A DNA stretch of 64,000 bases from Thermopolyspora flexuosa (GCF_006716785.1 NZ_VFPQ01000001.1:4030001-4094000); one strand, 5' to 3'; shown: positions 8,181-17,225, counted from the first letter of the stretch. The notes: a model not told the origin generated them from the sequence alone. Made by a program: numbers and translations.

Positions 8181-9638
8181 TCAGTGCTCGGGCCGGGAGC
8201 GGTAGGACTCCGCGGGCCGGAGCGTGGGAAGCAGGCACCGGATCGACCGCCCCCTGATCGCGCCGCCCCACAGGCCCGCGCCGTACGCCAGGTCGTCGAG
8301 CCGCCGCGCCACGAGGAACCGCACCGGATCGAGGTCGGGCGCGCGCTTGCGGTACTCCGCCAGGCCCTCCAGCAGCGCGGCGACGAGCACCGCCCGCCGT
8401 ACCCGCCGGGAGAACACGCTCGCCACCAGGCTCAGCGGCCACCAGTGCCGCAGCAGCAGCCCGGCGCCCTGCCCCAGCGCGCCGGCCATCCCGAGCCCGG
8501 TGAGCGCCGCGGCGACGACGTGGGGGTTCTCGCTGCGTGGCAGCCTGCGGGCGAGCCGTACCGAGACCACCGCGGCGATCGCCGCCGACAGCGGGACCGA
8601 CCAGCGCCGCTGCGCGAGCAGGATGCCGAGCACCGCGGCACTCCACGGCGCGAGCGCGGCCGGGGCCACCGCGGGGCCGTGCCGCCGCGCCAGGTCGTGC
8701 CCGCCGGAGCCGTAGAACGCCTTGCGGCCGAACCAGGAGGTGAACCGGGTGCGGTGGTCGTGCCGCACCGTGGCGGCGGGCTCGTAGCGGACCCGCAGCC
8801 CGCGCGCGACCAGCCGCCAGACCAGGTCGACGTCCTCGCCCACCCGCATCTGCTCGACGTAGCCGTCGCCGAGCGCGGACACCCGCCCCACCAGGCAGGC
8901 GCTCGGCACCCAGCCGACCACCGAGCGGGGGTGCACCGGGGCCGCGACCGGCCCCAAATCGAGCGAGCTCTTGGCCGCCTCGTAGCGGCTGATCCAGTTG
9001 CCCCGGCCGGTCTCCAGGCCCAGCACCCGCGGGGCGACCGCGGCGACCAGCGGGTCGTGGAAGTGCCGCAGCAGCAGGGCGAGCGCCTCCGGCTCGGCCA
9101 CCACGTCGGAGTCGACGAACGCCACGTACGGCGTGCGCACCCGGGCGAGCCCGGCGTTGCGCGCCCCGGCGGGGCCCACGTTGCGCTCCAGCGCGACGAG
9201 CTCGGCGCCGTGCCGCCTCGCCACCTCCGCGATCGCCTCCGGGTCCTCGGAGGCGTCGTCCACCACGATCGCGCCGACCTTGCCGCCGAGCCCGGCGAGC
9301 AGCCGGTCGAGCTCCCTCGGCCGGTCGCGCACCGGCACCACCACGGTGAGCTCGGCGAGGTCGACCGGCGGTAGCTCGGTCACCACCGGGTCGGCCATGC
9401 CCATGGCGAGCAGCCGGTCGGCGAGCCGCTCGGAGGCGGCGTCGACCACCTCGAGGCGGCGGCCGCGCAGCATCGACCGGGCCCGGTCGCTCAGGTGGGC
9501 GACGCGCGGCGGCACGCCGCCGGCGAGCGTGCGCCCGCGGTCGAAGACGCGCACCCGGCGTCCCAGCTCGACGACGAACCCCTTGGGGAGCCGGTTGCGC
9601 CGGGACGGTTCGGGGGACGGTCCGGGGGACGCCGCCAC
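8181..9638 (-). CDS. mftF: Mycofactocin glycosyltransferase MftF
   Basis: A GT2-family glycosyltransferase of 485 residues with the architecture of MftF, the enzyme that adds glucose units to the redox cofactor mycofactocin. An N-terminal domain (RLPKGFVVELGRRVRVFDRG) precedes the GT-A fold, with LTVVVPVRDRP, VDDASEDP, the DxD-like VDSDV and GEDVDLVWRL. Hydrophobic C-terminal segments (about 340-440) suggest membrane association. The start is taken as the GTG at 9638, preceded by GAGAGGAG; an in-frame GTG at 9653 is less likely because the SD would be inside the gene. No mftA-E genes are in the window, so it is separated from the rest of the biosynthetic set here, but it adjoins dehydrogenases of mycofactocin-dependent families. 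Confidence 0.87.
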   Translation of the reverse strand: MAASPGPSPEPSRRNRLPKGFVVELGRRVRVFDRGRTLAGGVPPRVAHLSDRARSMLRGRRLEVVDAASERLADRLLAMGMADPVVTELPPVDLAELTVVVPVRDRPRELDRLLAGLGGKVGAIVVDDASEDPEAIAEVARRHGAELVALERNVGPAGARNAGLARVRTPYVAFVDSDVVAEPEALALLLRHFHDPLVAAVAPRVLGLETGRGNWISRYEAAKSSLDLGPVAAPVHPRSVVGWVPSACLVGRVSALGDGYVEQMRVGEDVDLVWRLVARGLRVRYEPAATVRHDHRTRFTSWFGRKAFYGSGGHDLARRHGPAVAPAALAPWSAAVLGILLAQRRWSVPLSAAIAAVVSVRLARRLPRSENPHVVAAALTGLGMAGALGQGAGLLLRHWWPLSLVASVFSRRVRRAVLVAALLEGLAEYRKRAPDLDPVRFLVARRLDDLAYGAGLWGGAIRGRSIRCLLPTLRPAESYRSRPEH

Positions 9639-9841
9639 GTCAGCTCCTCTCACCAGCCGGAAGCGGCCACGATGCGCGATACCTCACATTACCGGCACCG
9701 GGCCGCACGCCGGCGGGCGGTGGTGGCCCGGCGGCCGTACCGGAAGCGATGAGCCCGGGACACCGTGCGGCACCGCGTCCGCCGGATGGCCGTACGGCGG
9801 CGTGGCAGGCGTCCCGGGCGACATCCCTCTCGCCGGGCGGG

Positions 9842-10690
9842 CTACTCCTCGTCCATGGGCACCGAGGTGACCGGCTCGACCGGCCGGTACGTCGGGCCGC
9901 CCTCCACGGTGAGGATGTGACCGGAAACCCAGCGGGCGCGGTCGCTGAGCAGGAAGAGGGCCGCGTAGGCGATGTCCCAGGCGGTGCCCTCCTGCTGCAG
10001 GGCGTTCATCTTGCGGCGCGGCTCGCGCATGCGCTCGTCCATGTGCGCGGCGGCGAACGAGCCCCAGATCGCGCCGACCCGCACGCAGTTCACCCGGATG
10101 CCCTGCGGGCCGAGCGTGGTCGCCGCGCCCTCGGTCATGTTCTCCACGCCGGACTTGGCGACGTTGTAGACCATCGCCGGGCCGCGCGCCACGACGCCGA
10201 CCGAGGAGATGTTCACGATCGCGCTGCCCCGCGGCATCGCCGGGACCGCGTGCCGGGTCATGAGCCAGGCCGACTTGAGGTTGAGCGTCATCAGCTCGTC
10301 GAACCGCTTCGGCGTCACCTCGAACAGGCCGGCCCGGTCGCCGGAGGCGACGTTGTTGACGAGCGCGTCGAGCGTGCCCCAGCGCTCGACCACGGTGGCG
10401 ACGGCCTCGGCGCAGGAGCGGTCGGAGGTGACGTCGGCGACCACCGGCATCGCCTCGCCGCCGTCCTGCTCGATGATCTTGACGGTGCGCTGCGCCGCCT
10501 CGGGATCCCGGTCGAGCACCGCCACCCGCGCGCCGTGCGCGGCGGCGAGGCGGCAGATGGCGTACCCGACCCCGGGCAGCGTCCCGTTCTGGCCGCCGCC
10601 GGTGACCAGGGCGGTACGGCCGGCCAGCCACTTGGGGCCGGCGCCGGCGAACGGGTCGACCAGCGGATCGACCGCGGGTGCGTCGGGCAT
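9842..10690 (-). CDS. SDR family oxidoreductase with expanded glycine motif
   Basis: Short-chain dehydrogenase/reductase of 282 residues. The cofactor motif reads TGGGQNGTLPGVGYA, about five residues longer than usual between the first Gly pair and the GxG. NNVA, the catalytic Ser in NISS, YNVAK and a C-terminal SGHILTVEGG are present. The start is the ATG at 10690, preceded by GGAG at normal spacing. It stands apart from the ligase gene upstream by 275 bp containing a strong hairpin, so it may have its own promoter. The acyl or alcohol substrate is unknown; the neighbours suggest a role in the same catabolic route as the ligase and alcohol dehydrogenases. Confidence 0.87.
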   Translation of the reverse strand: MPDAPAVDPLVDPFAGAGPKWLAGRTALVTGGGQNGTLPGVGYAICRLAAAHGARVAVLDRDPEAAQRTVKIIEQDGGEAMPVVADVTSDRSCAEAVATVVERWGTLDALVNNVASGDRAGLFEVTPKRFDELMTLNLKSAWLMTRHAVPAMPRGSAIVNISSVGVVARGPAMVYNVAKSGVENMTEGAATTLGPQGIRVNCVRVGAIWGSFAAAHMDERMREPRRKMNALQQEGTAWDIAYAALFLLSDRARWVSGHILTVEGGPTYRPVEPVTSVPMDEE

Positions 10691-10804
10691 GGACTCGCTC
10701 CAATCGTCGTCACGGGGGCCCGGCCGCCGGGGAGAGGAACGGGGGCGGCGGGCCGGGGGAAGGGGGTTCACCACGGGCGGGCGCGGAGCGGGTCACGGGG
10801 GCGT

Positions 10805-10839
10805 CCCCGGCCCGGCAGGGGGACGATGCCGGGCCGGGG
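10805..10839. terminator. Strong GC hairpin downstream of the ligase gene
   Basis: A 13-bp perfect stem: CCCCGGCCCGGCA (10805-10817) pairs with TGCCGGGCCGGGG (10827-10839) around a 9-nt loop. It lies 127 bp past the end of the ligase gene and upstream of the SDR, so it probably separates two transcription units. No T-run follows on the minus strand. Confidence 0.5.
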
Positions 10840-10965
10840 TTTCCCCGTGGGCGCGCGCGGAGGGGATGACGCGCGCCGTGGTGTGCTCTCCCGGCCCCGC
10901 GCCGAGCCGGGAGAGGGCGGCGGGGCCATGGCGTACCACCGTGCCCCTGCGGCCCCGCGAGAGGG

Positions 10966-12255
10966 TCAGGACTCCACCCGCGTGAGGCGGGACTTCATCT
11001 CGGTGCGCTCGAGCGTGCCCGGCGGCACGAGGGTGACGTCGGCGCGCACGGTGAGCCGGGCCCGGATCAGGTCCTCGATCTCGCGCTTGAGCCGCTCCTG
11101 GTCGCCGGGCTCGGGGCCGAGCTCGACCTCGACGCGCAGCGGGGGCTCCACCCGCGGGCCGGGGTGCGGCAGCACGACCTGGATCACGCCGTTGGTGCGC
11201 GGCGCGAGCGTCTGCACCAGGTCGCGGATCGCGGTCGGGAACACGTTCACCCCGAGCACGATCAGCATGTCGTCGGTACGGCCGATGCACCGGATCAGCG
11301 GCGCGCCGTCCTTGTCCAGGCCGGTGACGCGCACCCGGTCACGGGTGCGGAACCGCACCAGCGGGCAGCACTCGCGGTCCACCGAGGTGTAGACGAGCTC
11401 ACCGGTGGCGCCCGGCTCGGGGATGATCACCTCGCCGGTGTCCGGGTCGATGAGCTCGACGACCACGTGGCGGCCGCCGGTGAAGCGCATGCCGCCCGCG
11501 CCCGGAGGCTCGGCGAAGATCACCGGGGCCATGTCGGCGTTGCCGAGCCCCTCGGTGACCTGCGCGCCCCACTCCGCCTCGATGTGCGCCCGGAAGGCCG
11601 GCTCGCCACCGCCGGGCTCGCCCCCGACGAAGATCTTCTTGATGCCGAACTCCTTGGGGTCGCGCCCCTGCTTGCGCACGTACTCGGCGAGGTAGCGCAC
11701 GTACGACGGGGTGGCGTGCAGCGCCGTGGCCTTGAGGGTGTCCATCGCCAGCACCGCCTTCTCCGAGGCGCCGGTGCCGATCGGGACCATGGTGCACCCG
11801 ATGCGCTCCAGCGCGTCACGGATCGGCAGGCCGCCGACGAACAGGGTCAGCCCCGCACCGTGCACCACGATGTCCTCGCGCGTGGCCCCCATGGTCATGA
11901 ACGCCCGGGCGACCATCTCGGTCCACGCCTCGGCGTCCCGCCGGGTGACGCCCACCCAGCTCGGCTTGCCGGTGGTGCCGGTCGACGCGTGGACGCGGAT
12001 CACCTCTTTCATGTCCACGCCCGCGTGCCGGCCGAGCGGAGGAGCCGCCGCCTGGGAGTCGCGCAGCATCTGCTTCGTGGTGAAGGGCAGCTTGCTCAGG
12101 TCCTCCAAGGACACCAGCGCCGTCGGATCGACCCCGTGCTCGGCGAACAGGTCGGCGTAGAACGGAGACCGCGCGGGCAGCCCGGCGAGCTGTGTACGGA
12201 GCATCGCGGTGACGGCGTCTCGGTCCTCAGCCGCGACGAAGCCGGGAGTGATCAA
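10966..12255 (-). CDS. Phenylacetate-CoA ligase-like AMP-forming enzyme
   Basis: ANL-superfamily ligase of about 429 residues, of PaaK-like length. The phosphate-binding loop is HASTGTTGKPSWVGVT; GLGNADMAPVIF and the adenylation motif YTSVDRECCPLVRFRTRDRV follow, and a C-terminal domain carries GRTDDMLIVLGVNVFP as in PaaK. It would activate a carboxylic acid to its CoA thioester via an acyl-AMP. The start is taken as the TTG at 12255, with GGAAGGA 8 nt upstream; an upstream GTG at 12318 has no such support. It follows the second alcohol dehydrogenase gene, so the alcohol, aldehyde and acid steps would lead to CoA activation. Substrate not known. Confidence 0.85.
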   Translation of the reverse strand: MITPGFVAAEDRDAVTAMLRTQLAGLPARSPFYADLFAEHGVDPTALVSLEDLSKLPFTTKQMLRDSQAAAPPLGRHAGVDMKEVIRVHASTGTTGKPSWVGVTRRDAEAWTEMVARAFMTMGATREDIVVHGAGLTLFVGGLPIRDALERIGCTMVPIGTGASEKAVLAMDTLKATALHATPSYVRYLAEYVRKQGRDPKEFGIKKIFVGGEPGGGEPAFRAHIEAEWGAQVTEGLGNADMAPVIFAEPPGAGGMRFTGGRHVVVELIDPDTGEVIIPEPGATGELVYTSVDRECCPLVRFRTRDRVRVTGLDKDGAPLIRCIGRTDDMLIVLGVNVFPTAIRDLVQTLAPRTNGVIQVVLPHPGPRVEPPLRVEVELGPEPGDQERLKREIEDLIRARLTVRADVTLVPPGTLERTEMKSRLTRVES

Positions 12256-12328
12256 CGTGTTGTCCTTCCAGGGAGTGGGATCGCCATGTGCTCTGGGACA
12301 GGCGGCGAAGAGCCCCACGCAGGGACGG

Positions 12329-13444
12329 TCAGTCCTCGTGGATGATGACGCCGCGGATGTTCTTGCCCTCTTCGAGGTCGTGGTAGGCCTCGTTCACCTG
12401 GTCGAGGGTGTACCGGCGGGTGATGAGCTCCTTGAGCTTCAGGTCGCCCGACCGGTAGAGCCCCAGCAGCTTCGGCACGTCGTACAGCGGGTTGCAGTCG
12501 CCGAACAGCGCCCCGCGGATCTGCCGCTGGTAGCTGATGAGAAAACCGGCGTGCACGTTCACCGCGCCCTGCCGGCCGACGCCGGTGATGGTGACCTTGC
12601 CGCCCTTGCCGACCATGAGCGTGGCCGCCTGGACCATCTCCGCGGTGACCAGGTCGGGGGTGAGGATCGCGTGGTCGGCGAGCTGTCCCCAGGTGGTCTC
12701 GACGACGAACTCGTGGGCCTCCTTGGCGGTGGCGAAGGCGTGCGTGGCGCCGAAGACCTCCGTCGCCATCTGCCGCTTGAACTCGACCGGGTCGACCACG
12801 ATGACGTTCTTCGCCCCGGCGAAGCGGGCGCCCTGCACCGCGTTGCTGCCGACGCCGCCCGCGCCGAAGATCACCACGGTGTCGCCGGCGCGGACCCCGG
12901 CGGCGTACACCGCCGAGCCCCAGCCGGTCGGCACGCCGCAGCCGACGAGCGCGCCGAGCTCGAACGGGATGTCGTCGGGCAGCGGGATGCACGCGTACTC
13001 CGACACCACCGCGTACTGGGAGAAGGTGCCGAGGGTGCAGAAGCCGCCGAAGTCCTCGCCGTCCTTGTGGAACCGGAACGTGCCGTCGAGGAACATGCCG
13101 GTGCCCGCGTTGAGGCCCTTCTCACACATGTTCTGGTGGCCGGTCGAGCAGGGCCGGCAGGCACCGCAGGCCGGGATGTAGGAGCAGATGATCCGGTCGC
13201 CCGGCTTCACCCGCCGCACGTGCGGGCCGACCGACTCGACGATGCCGGCGCCCTCGTGCCCGCCGACGATCGGGAACCGCACCGGGGCGTCGCCCTTGGT
13301 GATGTGGTTGTCGGAGTGGCACAGGCCGGACGCCTTGAAGCGCACGCGCACCTCGTGCGCCTTCGGGGGGTCGAGCTGGAGTTCGGTGATCTCCCAGCCG
13401 ATGTGCGGGGCGCGGGCGACGGCGGCCCGGGTCGTGATGATCAT
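12329..13444 (-). CDS. NDMA-dependent (mycofactocin-type) Zn alcohol dehydrogenase
   Basis: Medium-chain Zn alcohol dehydrogenase of 371 residues in the nicotinoprotein/NDMA-dependent class whose in vivo electron acceptor is thought to be mycofactocin. Catalytic zinc ligands are Cys42 and His63-Glu64 (GGHEGAG). The structural zinc site has Cys93, Cys96, Cys99 and Cys107 (CGACRPCSTGHQNMC). The Rossmann motif is GAGGVGSNA. The whole sequence is colinear with the protein encoded at 15968-17077, so the two are paralogues. GGGGA lies 5 nt before the ATG. It sits between a luciferase-like oxidoreductase and the acyl-CoA ligase. Confidence 0.9.
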   Translation of the reverse strand: MIITTRAAVARAPHIGWEITELQLDPPKAHEVRVRFKASGLCHSDNHITKGDAPVRFPIVGGHEGAGIVESVGPHVRRVKPGDRIICSYIPACGACRPCSTGHQNMCEKGLNAGTGMFLDGTFRFHKDGEDFGGFCTLGTFSQYAVVSEYACIPLPDDIPFELGALVGCGVPTGWGSAVYAAGVRAGDTVVIFGAGGVGSNAVQGARFAGAKNVIVVDPVEFKRQMATEVFGATHAFATAKEAHEFVVETTWGQLADHAILTPDLVTAEMVQAATLMVGKGGKVTITGVGRQGAVNVHAGFLISYQRQIRGALFGDCNPLYDVPKLLGLYRSGDLKLKELITRRYTLDQVNEAYHDLEEGKNIRGVIIHED

Positions 13445-13517
13445 GGGATTCCCCGTTCCTTTCGCGGTTGCCGTGTCCAGTACGTGTCGCGAGGACGAGC
13501 CTCGCCCGTGCGCGGGC

Positions 13518-14459
13518 TCACGGCGCCGCGACCTTCATCGCCTTGACGTGGGGCAGGACCTCGGCGCCGATCAGGGCGATGTGGTCCAGGTCGTGGATGT
13601 CGTAGACGGCCAGATAGACGGTGTCGATGCCGAGTTCGGCGAGCTCGCCGATGCGCTCCACGAGCTGCTCGGGCGAGCCGCTCGCCGCGTTGGACTGGAT
13701 GAACGGCGAGCCCATCGCGGCCACGCGGCGCTCGACGTCGGCGGCCGTGGTGCCGACCGCGGCCGGGACGAACGCCGAGCGGCGCGGCTCGGCGGGGTCG
13801 CGGCCGATCGCCTCGCAGGCCCGGGTGAACGTGTCGAGCTGCACGCGCATGTCGCCGCCGAGCGCCAGGTTGTACTCGGTCGCGTACCGGGCCGCGATCG
13901 CCGGGGTGCGCTTGAGGCCGGTGCCGCCGACGAGGATCGGCGGGTGCGGCGACTGCACCACCCGGGGCGGGCTGTAGTTCTTCTCGATCCGGTAGTGGGC
14001 GCCCTCGAAGGAGAAGGGCTCACCGGGCTTGGCCGTCCACAGCCCGGTGATGACCGCGAGCTGCTCCTCCAGCCGGTCGAACCGCTCCTTGGTGGCCGGG
14101 AACGGGATGCCGAACGCGGCGTGCTCCCGCTCGTACCAGCCGGTGCCGAGGCCCAGCTCGACCCGGCCGCCGCTCGCCTGGTCCACCGTGGCGAGGATGG
14201 TGGCGAGCAGGCCCGGGTAGCGGTAGGTGGCGGCGCCCATCAGGGCGCCGAGCCGTACCCGCTTGGTGTCCCGGGCCAGCGCGCCGAGCGTGGTCCAGCA
14301 GTCAGTGGGCTGGTAGGACGGGTCGTCCGCGACCACGCCGAGCAGGTGGTCGGACCGGAAGAAGGCGTCGAACCCGGCCTCCTCCACGGCGAGCGCGAGG
14401 GCCCGGAAGTCGGCGTAGGTGCCGCCGTGGCGCGGCTCGATGTGGATGCGCAGCCGCAC
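13518..14459 (-). CDS. LLM-class flavin/F420-dependent oxidoreductase
   Basis: Luciferase-like monooxygenase family TIM barrel of about 313 residues. Recognisable elements are RIHIEPRHGGTYADF at the start, GFDAFFRSDHLLGV, VDQASGGRVELGLGTGWYE and PPILVGGTG. In actinomycetes such proteins use F420 or FMN. Reaction and substrate are not determinable. Two starts are possible: GTG 14459, chosen because it sits just before the first strand, and GTG 14483, which overlaps the end of the aldehyde dehydrogenase gene by 14 nt. Either way the gene is tightly coupled to the aldehyde dehydrogenase upstream. Confidence 0.85.
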   Translation of the reverse strand: MRLRIHIEPRHGGTYADFRALALAVEEAGFDAFFRSDHLLGVVADDPSYQPTDCWTTLGALARDTKRVRLGALMGAATYRYPGLLATILATVDQASGGRVELGLGTGWYEREHAAFGIPFPATKERFDRLEEQLAVITGLWTAKPGEPFSFEGAHYRIEKNYSPPRVVQSPHPPILVGGTGLKRTPAIAARYATEYNLALGGDMRVQLDTFTRACEAIGRDPAEPRRSAFVPAAVGTTAADVERRVAAMGSPFIQSNAASGSPEQLVERIGELAELGIDTVYLAVYDIHDLDHIALIGAEVLPHVKAMKVAAP

Positions 14460-14469
14460 CCCCTCGCGG

Positions 14470-15954
14470 TCAGTTCGTGCCACGGATCGACACCGCCTTG
14501 ATCTGGGTGAAGTTCTTGACCGCCTCGGCGCTCATGGTCCGGCCGAAGCCGCTGCGCTTGTAGCCGCCGAACGGCGCGCCGATCACGCCGGCGCCGAGCG
14601 CGGCGTTCACCGCGACCTGGCCGGCCTGCAGCGCGCGGGACATCCGGACCGCGCGGCCGACGTCCTGGGTCCAGACCGAGGCGACGAGGCCGTAGTCGGT
14701 GCCGTTGGCGACCGCGACCGCCTCCTCCTCGTCGTCGACCGGGATCACGGAGAGGACCGGGCCGAAGATCTCCTCCTGCGCGATGCGCATGTCCGGGCCC
14801 ACGTTGTCGAACAGGGTCGCCTCGACGAAGAAGCCCTTCTCGAACTCCTCGCCCTTCGGCACGCCGCCGCCGAGCACCAGATCGGCCCCCTCCTCCTGGC
14901 CGATCTTGATGTAGTTGAGCACGCGGTCGTGCTGCTTGCCGTTGATCAGCGGGCCCATGCGGACCGGCTTGTACCACGGGCCGACGGTGACCTTCTTCAT
15001 CTCCTCGGCGAGGCGGCGCACCACCTCGGCGTGCACCGAGCGCTCGACCACCACGCGCGAGCCGGCCGCGCAGATCTGGCCGGTGTTGAGCGTGATGCCC
15101 GCGACGATCTGCGGGATCGCGGCGTCCAGGTTGGCGTCGGCGAAGATCACCTGCGGCGACTTGCCGCCGAGCTCCAGGTGGAGCGGGGTGAGGTTCTTGG
15201 CGCAGGCGGCCATGACCAGCTCACCGGTCTCCGGCGAGCCGGTGAAGCTCATCCGGCGGATGCCCTTGTGGCCCGCGACGGCCGCGCCGGCCTCGTGGCC
15301 GTACCCGGTGACGACGTTCACCACGCCCGCCGGGATGCCCGCCTCCATGGCGAGCTTGGCCAGCGCCAGCGGGGTGAGCGGGGCGTCCTCGGCCGGCTTG
15401 ATCACGATCGTGTTGCCCGCGGCGATCGCGGCGCCCACGTCGTTGCAGAACATCGGGCCGGGCGCGTTCCACGGGATGATGCTGCCGACCACCCCGTACG
15501 GCTCACGCAGGGTGAGGCCGATCACGTCGGGGGTGTGGGTCGGCATCGTGGTGCCGAGCACCTTGTCGGCCTGGCCGGCGATGAACTCGAGCTGGCGAGG
15601 GATCGCCAGCGGGCCCCAGTGCGGGCGGCCGACCTCCATCGACTCGAGCTTGTCGATCTCGGCCTCGTGTTCCCGGATGAGCCGTGCCCACTTGGCCACC
15701 AGCTCGCCGCGGACCGTGGCGCTGGTGTCCCGCCACTTGGGGAACGCCTCGGCGGCGGCCTTGACGGCGTTGTCGACGTCGGCGGCGGTGCCCCGCGGCA
15801 CCCGGGCGAGCACCTCACGGGTCGCCGGGTTGATCACCTCGATGGTCTCTCCGCTGACCGCCGGCACCCACTCGCCACCGATCAGGTGCGCGTTCTCGAT
15901 GATCAGCGGGCTCGCGGGAGAGTTGGTCGCCGACTCGGAGAGGGTGGTGGTCAT
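14470..15954 (-). CDS. NAD(P)-dependent aldehyde dehydrogenase
   Basis: A full-length ALDH of 494 residues. The cofactor region PWNAPGPMF, FTGSPETGELV, the catalytic Glu in LELGGKSPQVIF and the catalytic Cys in GQICAAGSR (around residue 300) are all present, as is EEIFGPVLSV near the end. It oxidises an aldehyde to the acid. GAGGAG lies 10 nt before the ATG and only 13 nt separate it from the alcohol dehydrogenase gene upstream, so the pair would convert an alcohol to an acid in two steps. The acid could then be used by the PaaK-like ligase two genes on. Confidence 0.93.
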   Translation of the reverse strand: MTTTLSESATNSPASPLIIENAHLIGGEWVPAVSGETIEVINPATREVLARVPRGTAADVDNAVKAAAEAFPKWRDTSATVRGELVAKWARLIREHEAEIDKLESMEVGRPHWGPLAIPRQLEFIAGQADKVLGTTMPTHTPDVIGLTLREPYGVVGSIIPWNAPGPMFCNDVGAAIAAGNTIVIKPAEDAPLTPLALAKLAMEAGIPAGVVNVVTGYGHEAGAAVAGHKGIRRMSFTGSPETGELVMAACAKNLTPLHLELGGKSPQVIFADANLDAAIPQIVAGITLNTGQICAAGSRVVVERSVHAEVVRRLAEEMKKVTVGPWYKPVRMGPLINGKQHDRVLNYIKIGQEEGADLVLGGGVPKGEEFEKGFFVEATLFDNVGPDMRIAQEEIFGPVLSVIPVDDEEEAVAVANGTDYGLVASVWTQDVGRAVRMSRALQAGQVAVNAALGAGVIGAPFGGYKRSGFGRTMSAEAVKNFTQIKAVSIRGTN

Positions 15955-15967
15955 ATGCTGCTGCTCC

Positions 15968-17077
15968 TCAGTGCTCGTGAATGATCACGCCGCGGATGTT
16001 CTTGCCGTCGTTCATGTCCTGGTAGCCCTGGTTGACCTCCTCCAGCCGGTAGCGGCGGGTGATCAGCTCGTCGAGCTTGAGGTCGCCCGTGCGGTACAGG
16101 CTCAGCAGGCGCGGCACGTCGTACAGCGGGTTGCAACCGCCGAAGATCGCACCCTGGACCCGGCGCTGGTAGCCGATGAGGATGCCGGGGTGGTGGTTGA
16201 GCTTGCCGTTGCCGACCGCGGTGATGGTCACCTGGCCGGACTTGCCCACGATGTTGAGCGCGTGGTCGATCACCTCGTCGTGCAGCTGGCCGACGGTGAT
16301 GATCGCGTGGTCGGCGAGGTGGCCCCAGGTGCTCTCGACGACGAACTCGTGGGCCTCCTTGGCGGTGGCGAAGGTGTGCGTGGCGCCGAAGACCTTCGCC
16401 ATGTCCCGCTTGAACTCGACCGGGTCGACCACGACCACGCGCTGCGCGCCGGCGAACCGGGCGCCCTGGATCGCGTTGCTGCCGACCCCGCCGGCGCCGT
16501 AGATCACCACGGTCTGGCCGGCCCGGACCCCGGCCGCGTACACCGCCGAACCCCACCCGGTCGGTACGGCACAGCCCACCAGCGCGGCGACGTCGAACGG
16601 GATGTCCTCGGGGATCTTGATGACCGAGTACTCCGACACCACCGCGTACTGCGAGAAGGTGCCGAGCACGCACAGCCCGCCGAAGTCCACGCCGTCCTGG
16701 TGGAACCGGAAGGTGCCGTCGGGGAACTCGCCGGTGGAGGCGTTCTTCCCGGCGTCGCACAGGTTCTGCCGGCCGGTGGAGCAGTAGCGGCACGCACCGC
16801 ACGCGGGAATGAACGAGCAGACGACGTGGTCCCCCACGGACACCCGGGTCACACCCTCGCCGACCGCGTCGACGATGCCGGCGCCCTCGTGGCCACCCAC
16901 GACCGGCATCCGCATGGGGCTGTCACCCTTTTGAATGTGGTCGTCGGAATGACACAATCCGGCGGCCATGAACTTGATACGGACCTCGTTCGGCCGCGGA
17001 TCGTCGAGTTCAAGTTCCGTGATTTCCCACGGCCTGCCGGGCTCCCGGCAAACGGCGGCACGCGTGGTAATGCTCAT
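15968..17077 (-). CDS. NDMA-dependent (mycofactocin-type) Zn alcohol dehydrogenase, paralogue
   Basis: A 369-residue alcohol dehydrogenase with the same zinc ligands and spacing as the protein at 12329-13444: Cys42, His63-Glu64, and CGACRYCSTGRQNLC for structural zinc, with Rossmann motif GAGGVGSNA. By family it is expected to hold NAD(H) tightly and pass electrons to mycofactocin. GAGGC precedes the ATG. It is the first gene of the ADH-ALDH-oxidoreductase-ADH-ligase string, and an 18-bp palindrome resembling the putative IclR sites lies about 130 bp upstream. Two such enzymes in one operon suggest two alcohol substrates or two steps of one pathway. Confidence 0.9.
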   Translation of the reverse strand: MSITTRAAVCREPGRPWEITELELDDPRPNEVRIKFMAAGLCHSDDHIQKGDSPMRMPVVGGHEGAGIVDAVGEGVTRVSVGDHVVCSFIPACGACRYCSTGRQNLCDAGKNASTGEFPDGTFRFHQDGVDFGGLCVLGTFSQYAVVSEYSVIKIPEDIPFDVAALVGCAVPTGWGSAVYAAGVRAGQTVVIYGAGGVGSNAIQGARFAGAQRVVVVDPVEFKRDMAKVFGATHTFATAKEAHEFVVESTWGHLADHAIITVGQLHDEVIDHALNIVGKSGQVTITAVGNGKLNHHPGILIGYQRRVQGAIFGGCNPLYDVPRLLSLYRTGDLKLDELITRRYRLEEVNQGYQDMNDGKNIRGVIIHEH

Positions 17078-17207
17078 TTGAGCCTCGTTTCCTGATTCGG
17101 GCGGCCACCTGCGCGGCTGCGCAGGAGGAGAATCCGAGGCGATGCCTCAAGGCGGTTATCAACGGTGATTTCACTATGCCCAGTCAGGGCATCCGCGAGC
17201 GATATGT

Positions 17208-17225
17208 CTTTCGTGTCGCGGAAAG
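17208..17225. promoter_or_regulatory. Candidate IclR operator, site D
   Basis: CTTTCGTGTCGCGGAAAG, 18 bp, with CTTTC/GAAAG ends, about 130 bp upstream of the first alcohol dehydrogenase gene. Its reverse complement is almost the site at 6982 with one extra base. Confidence 0.42.
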
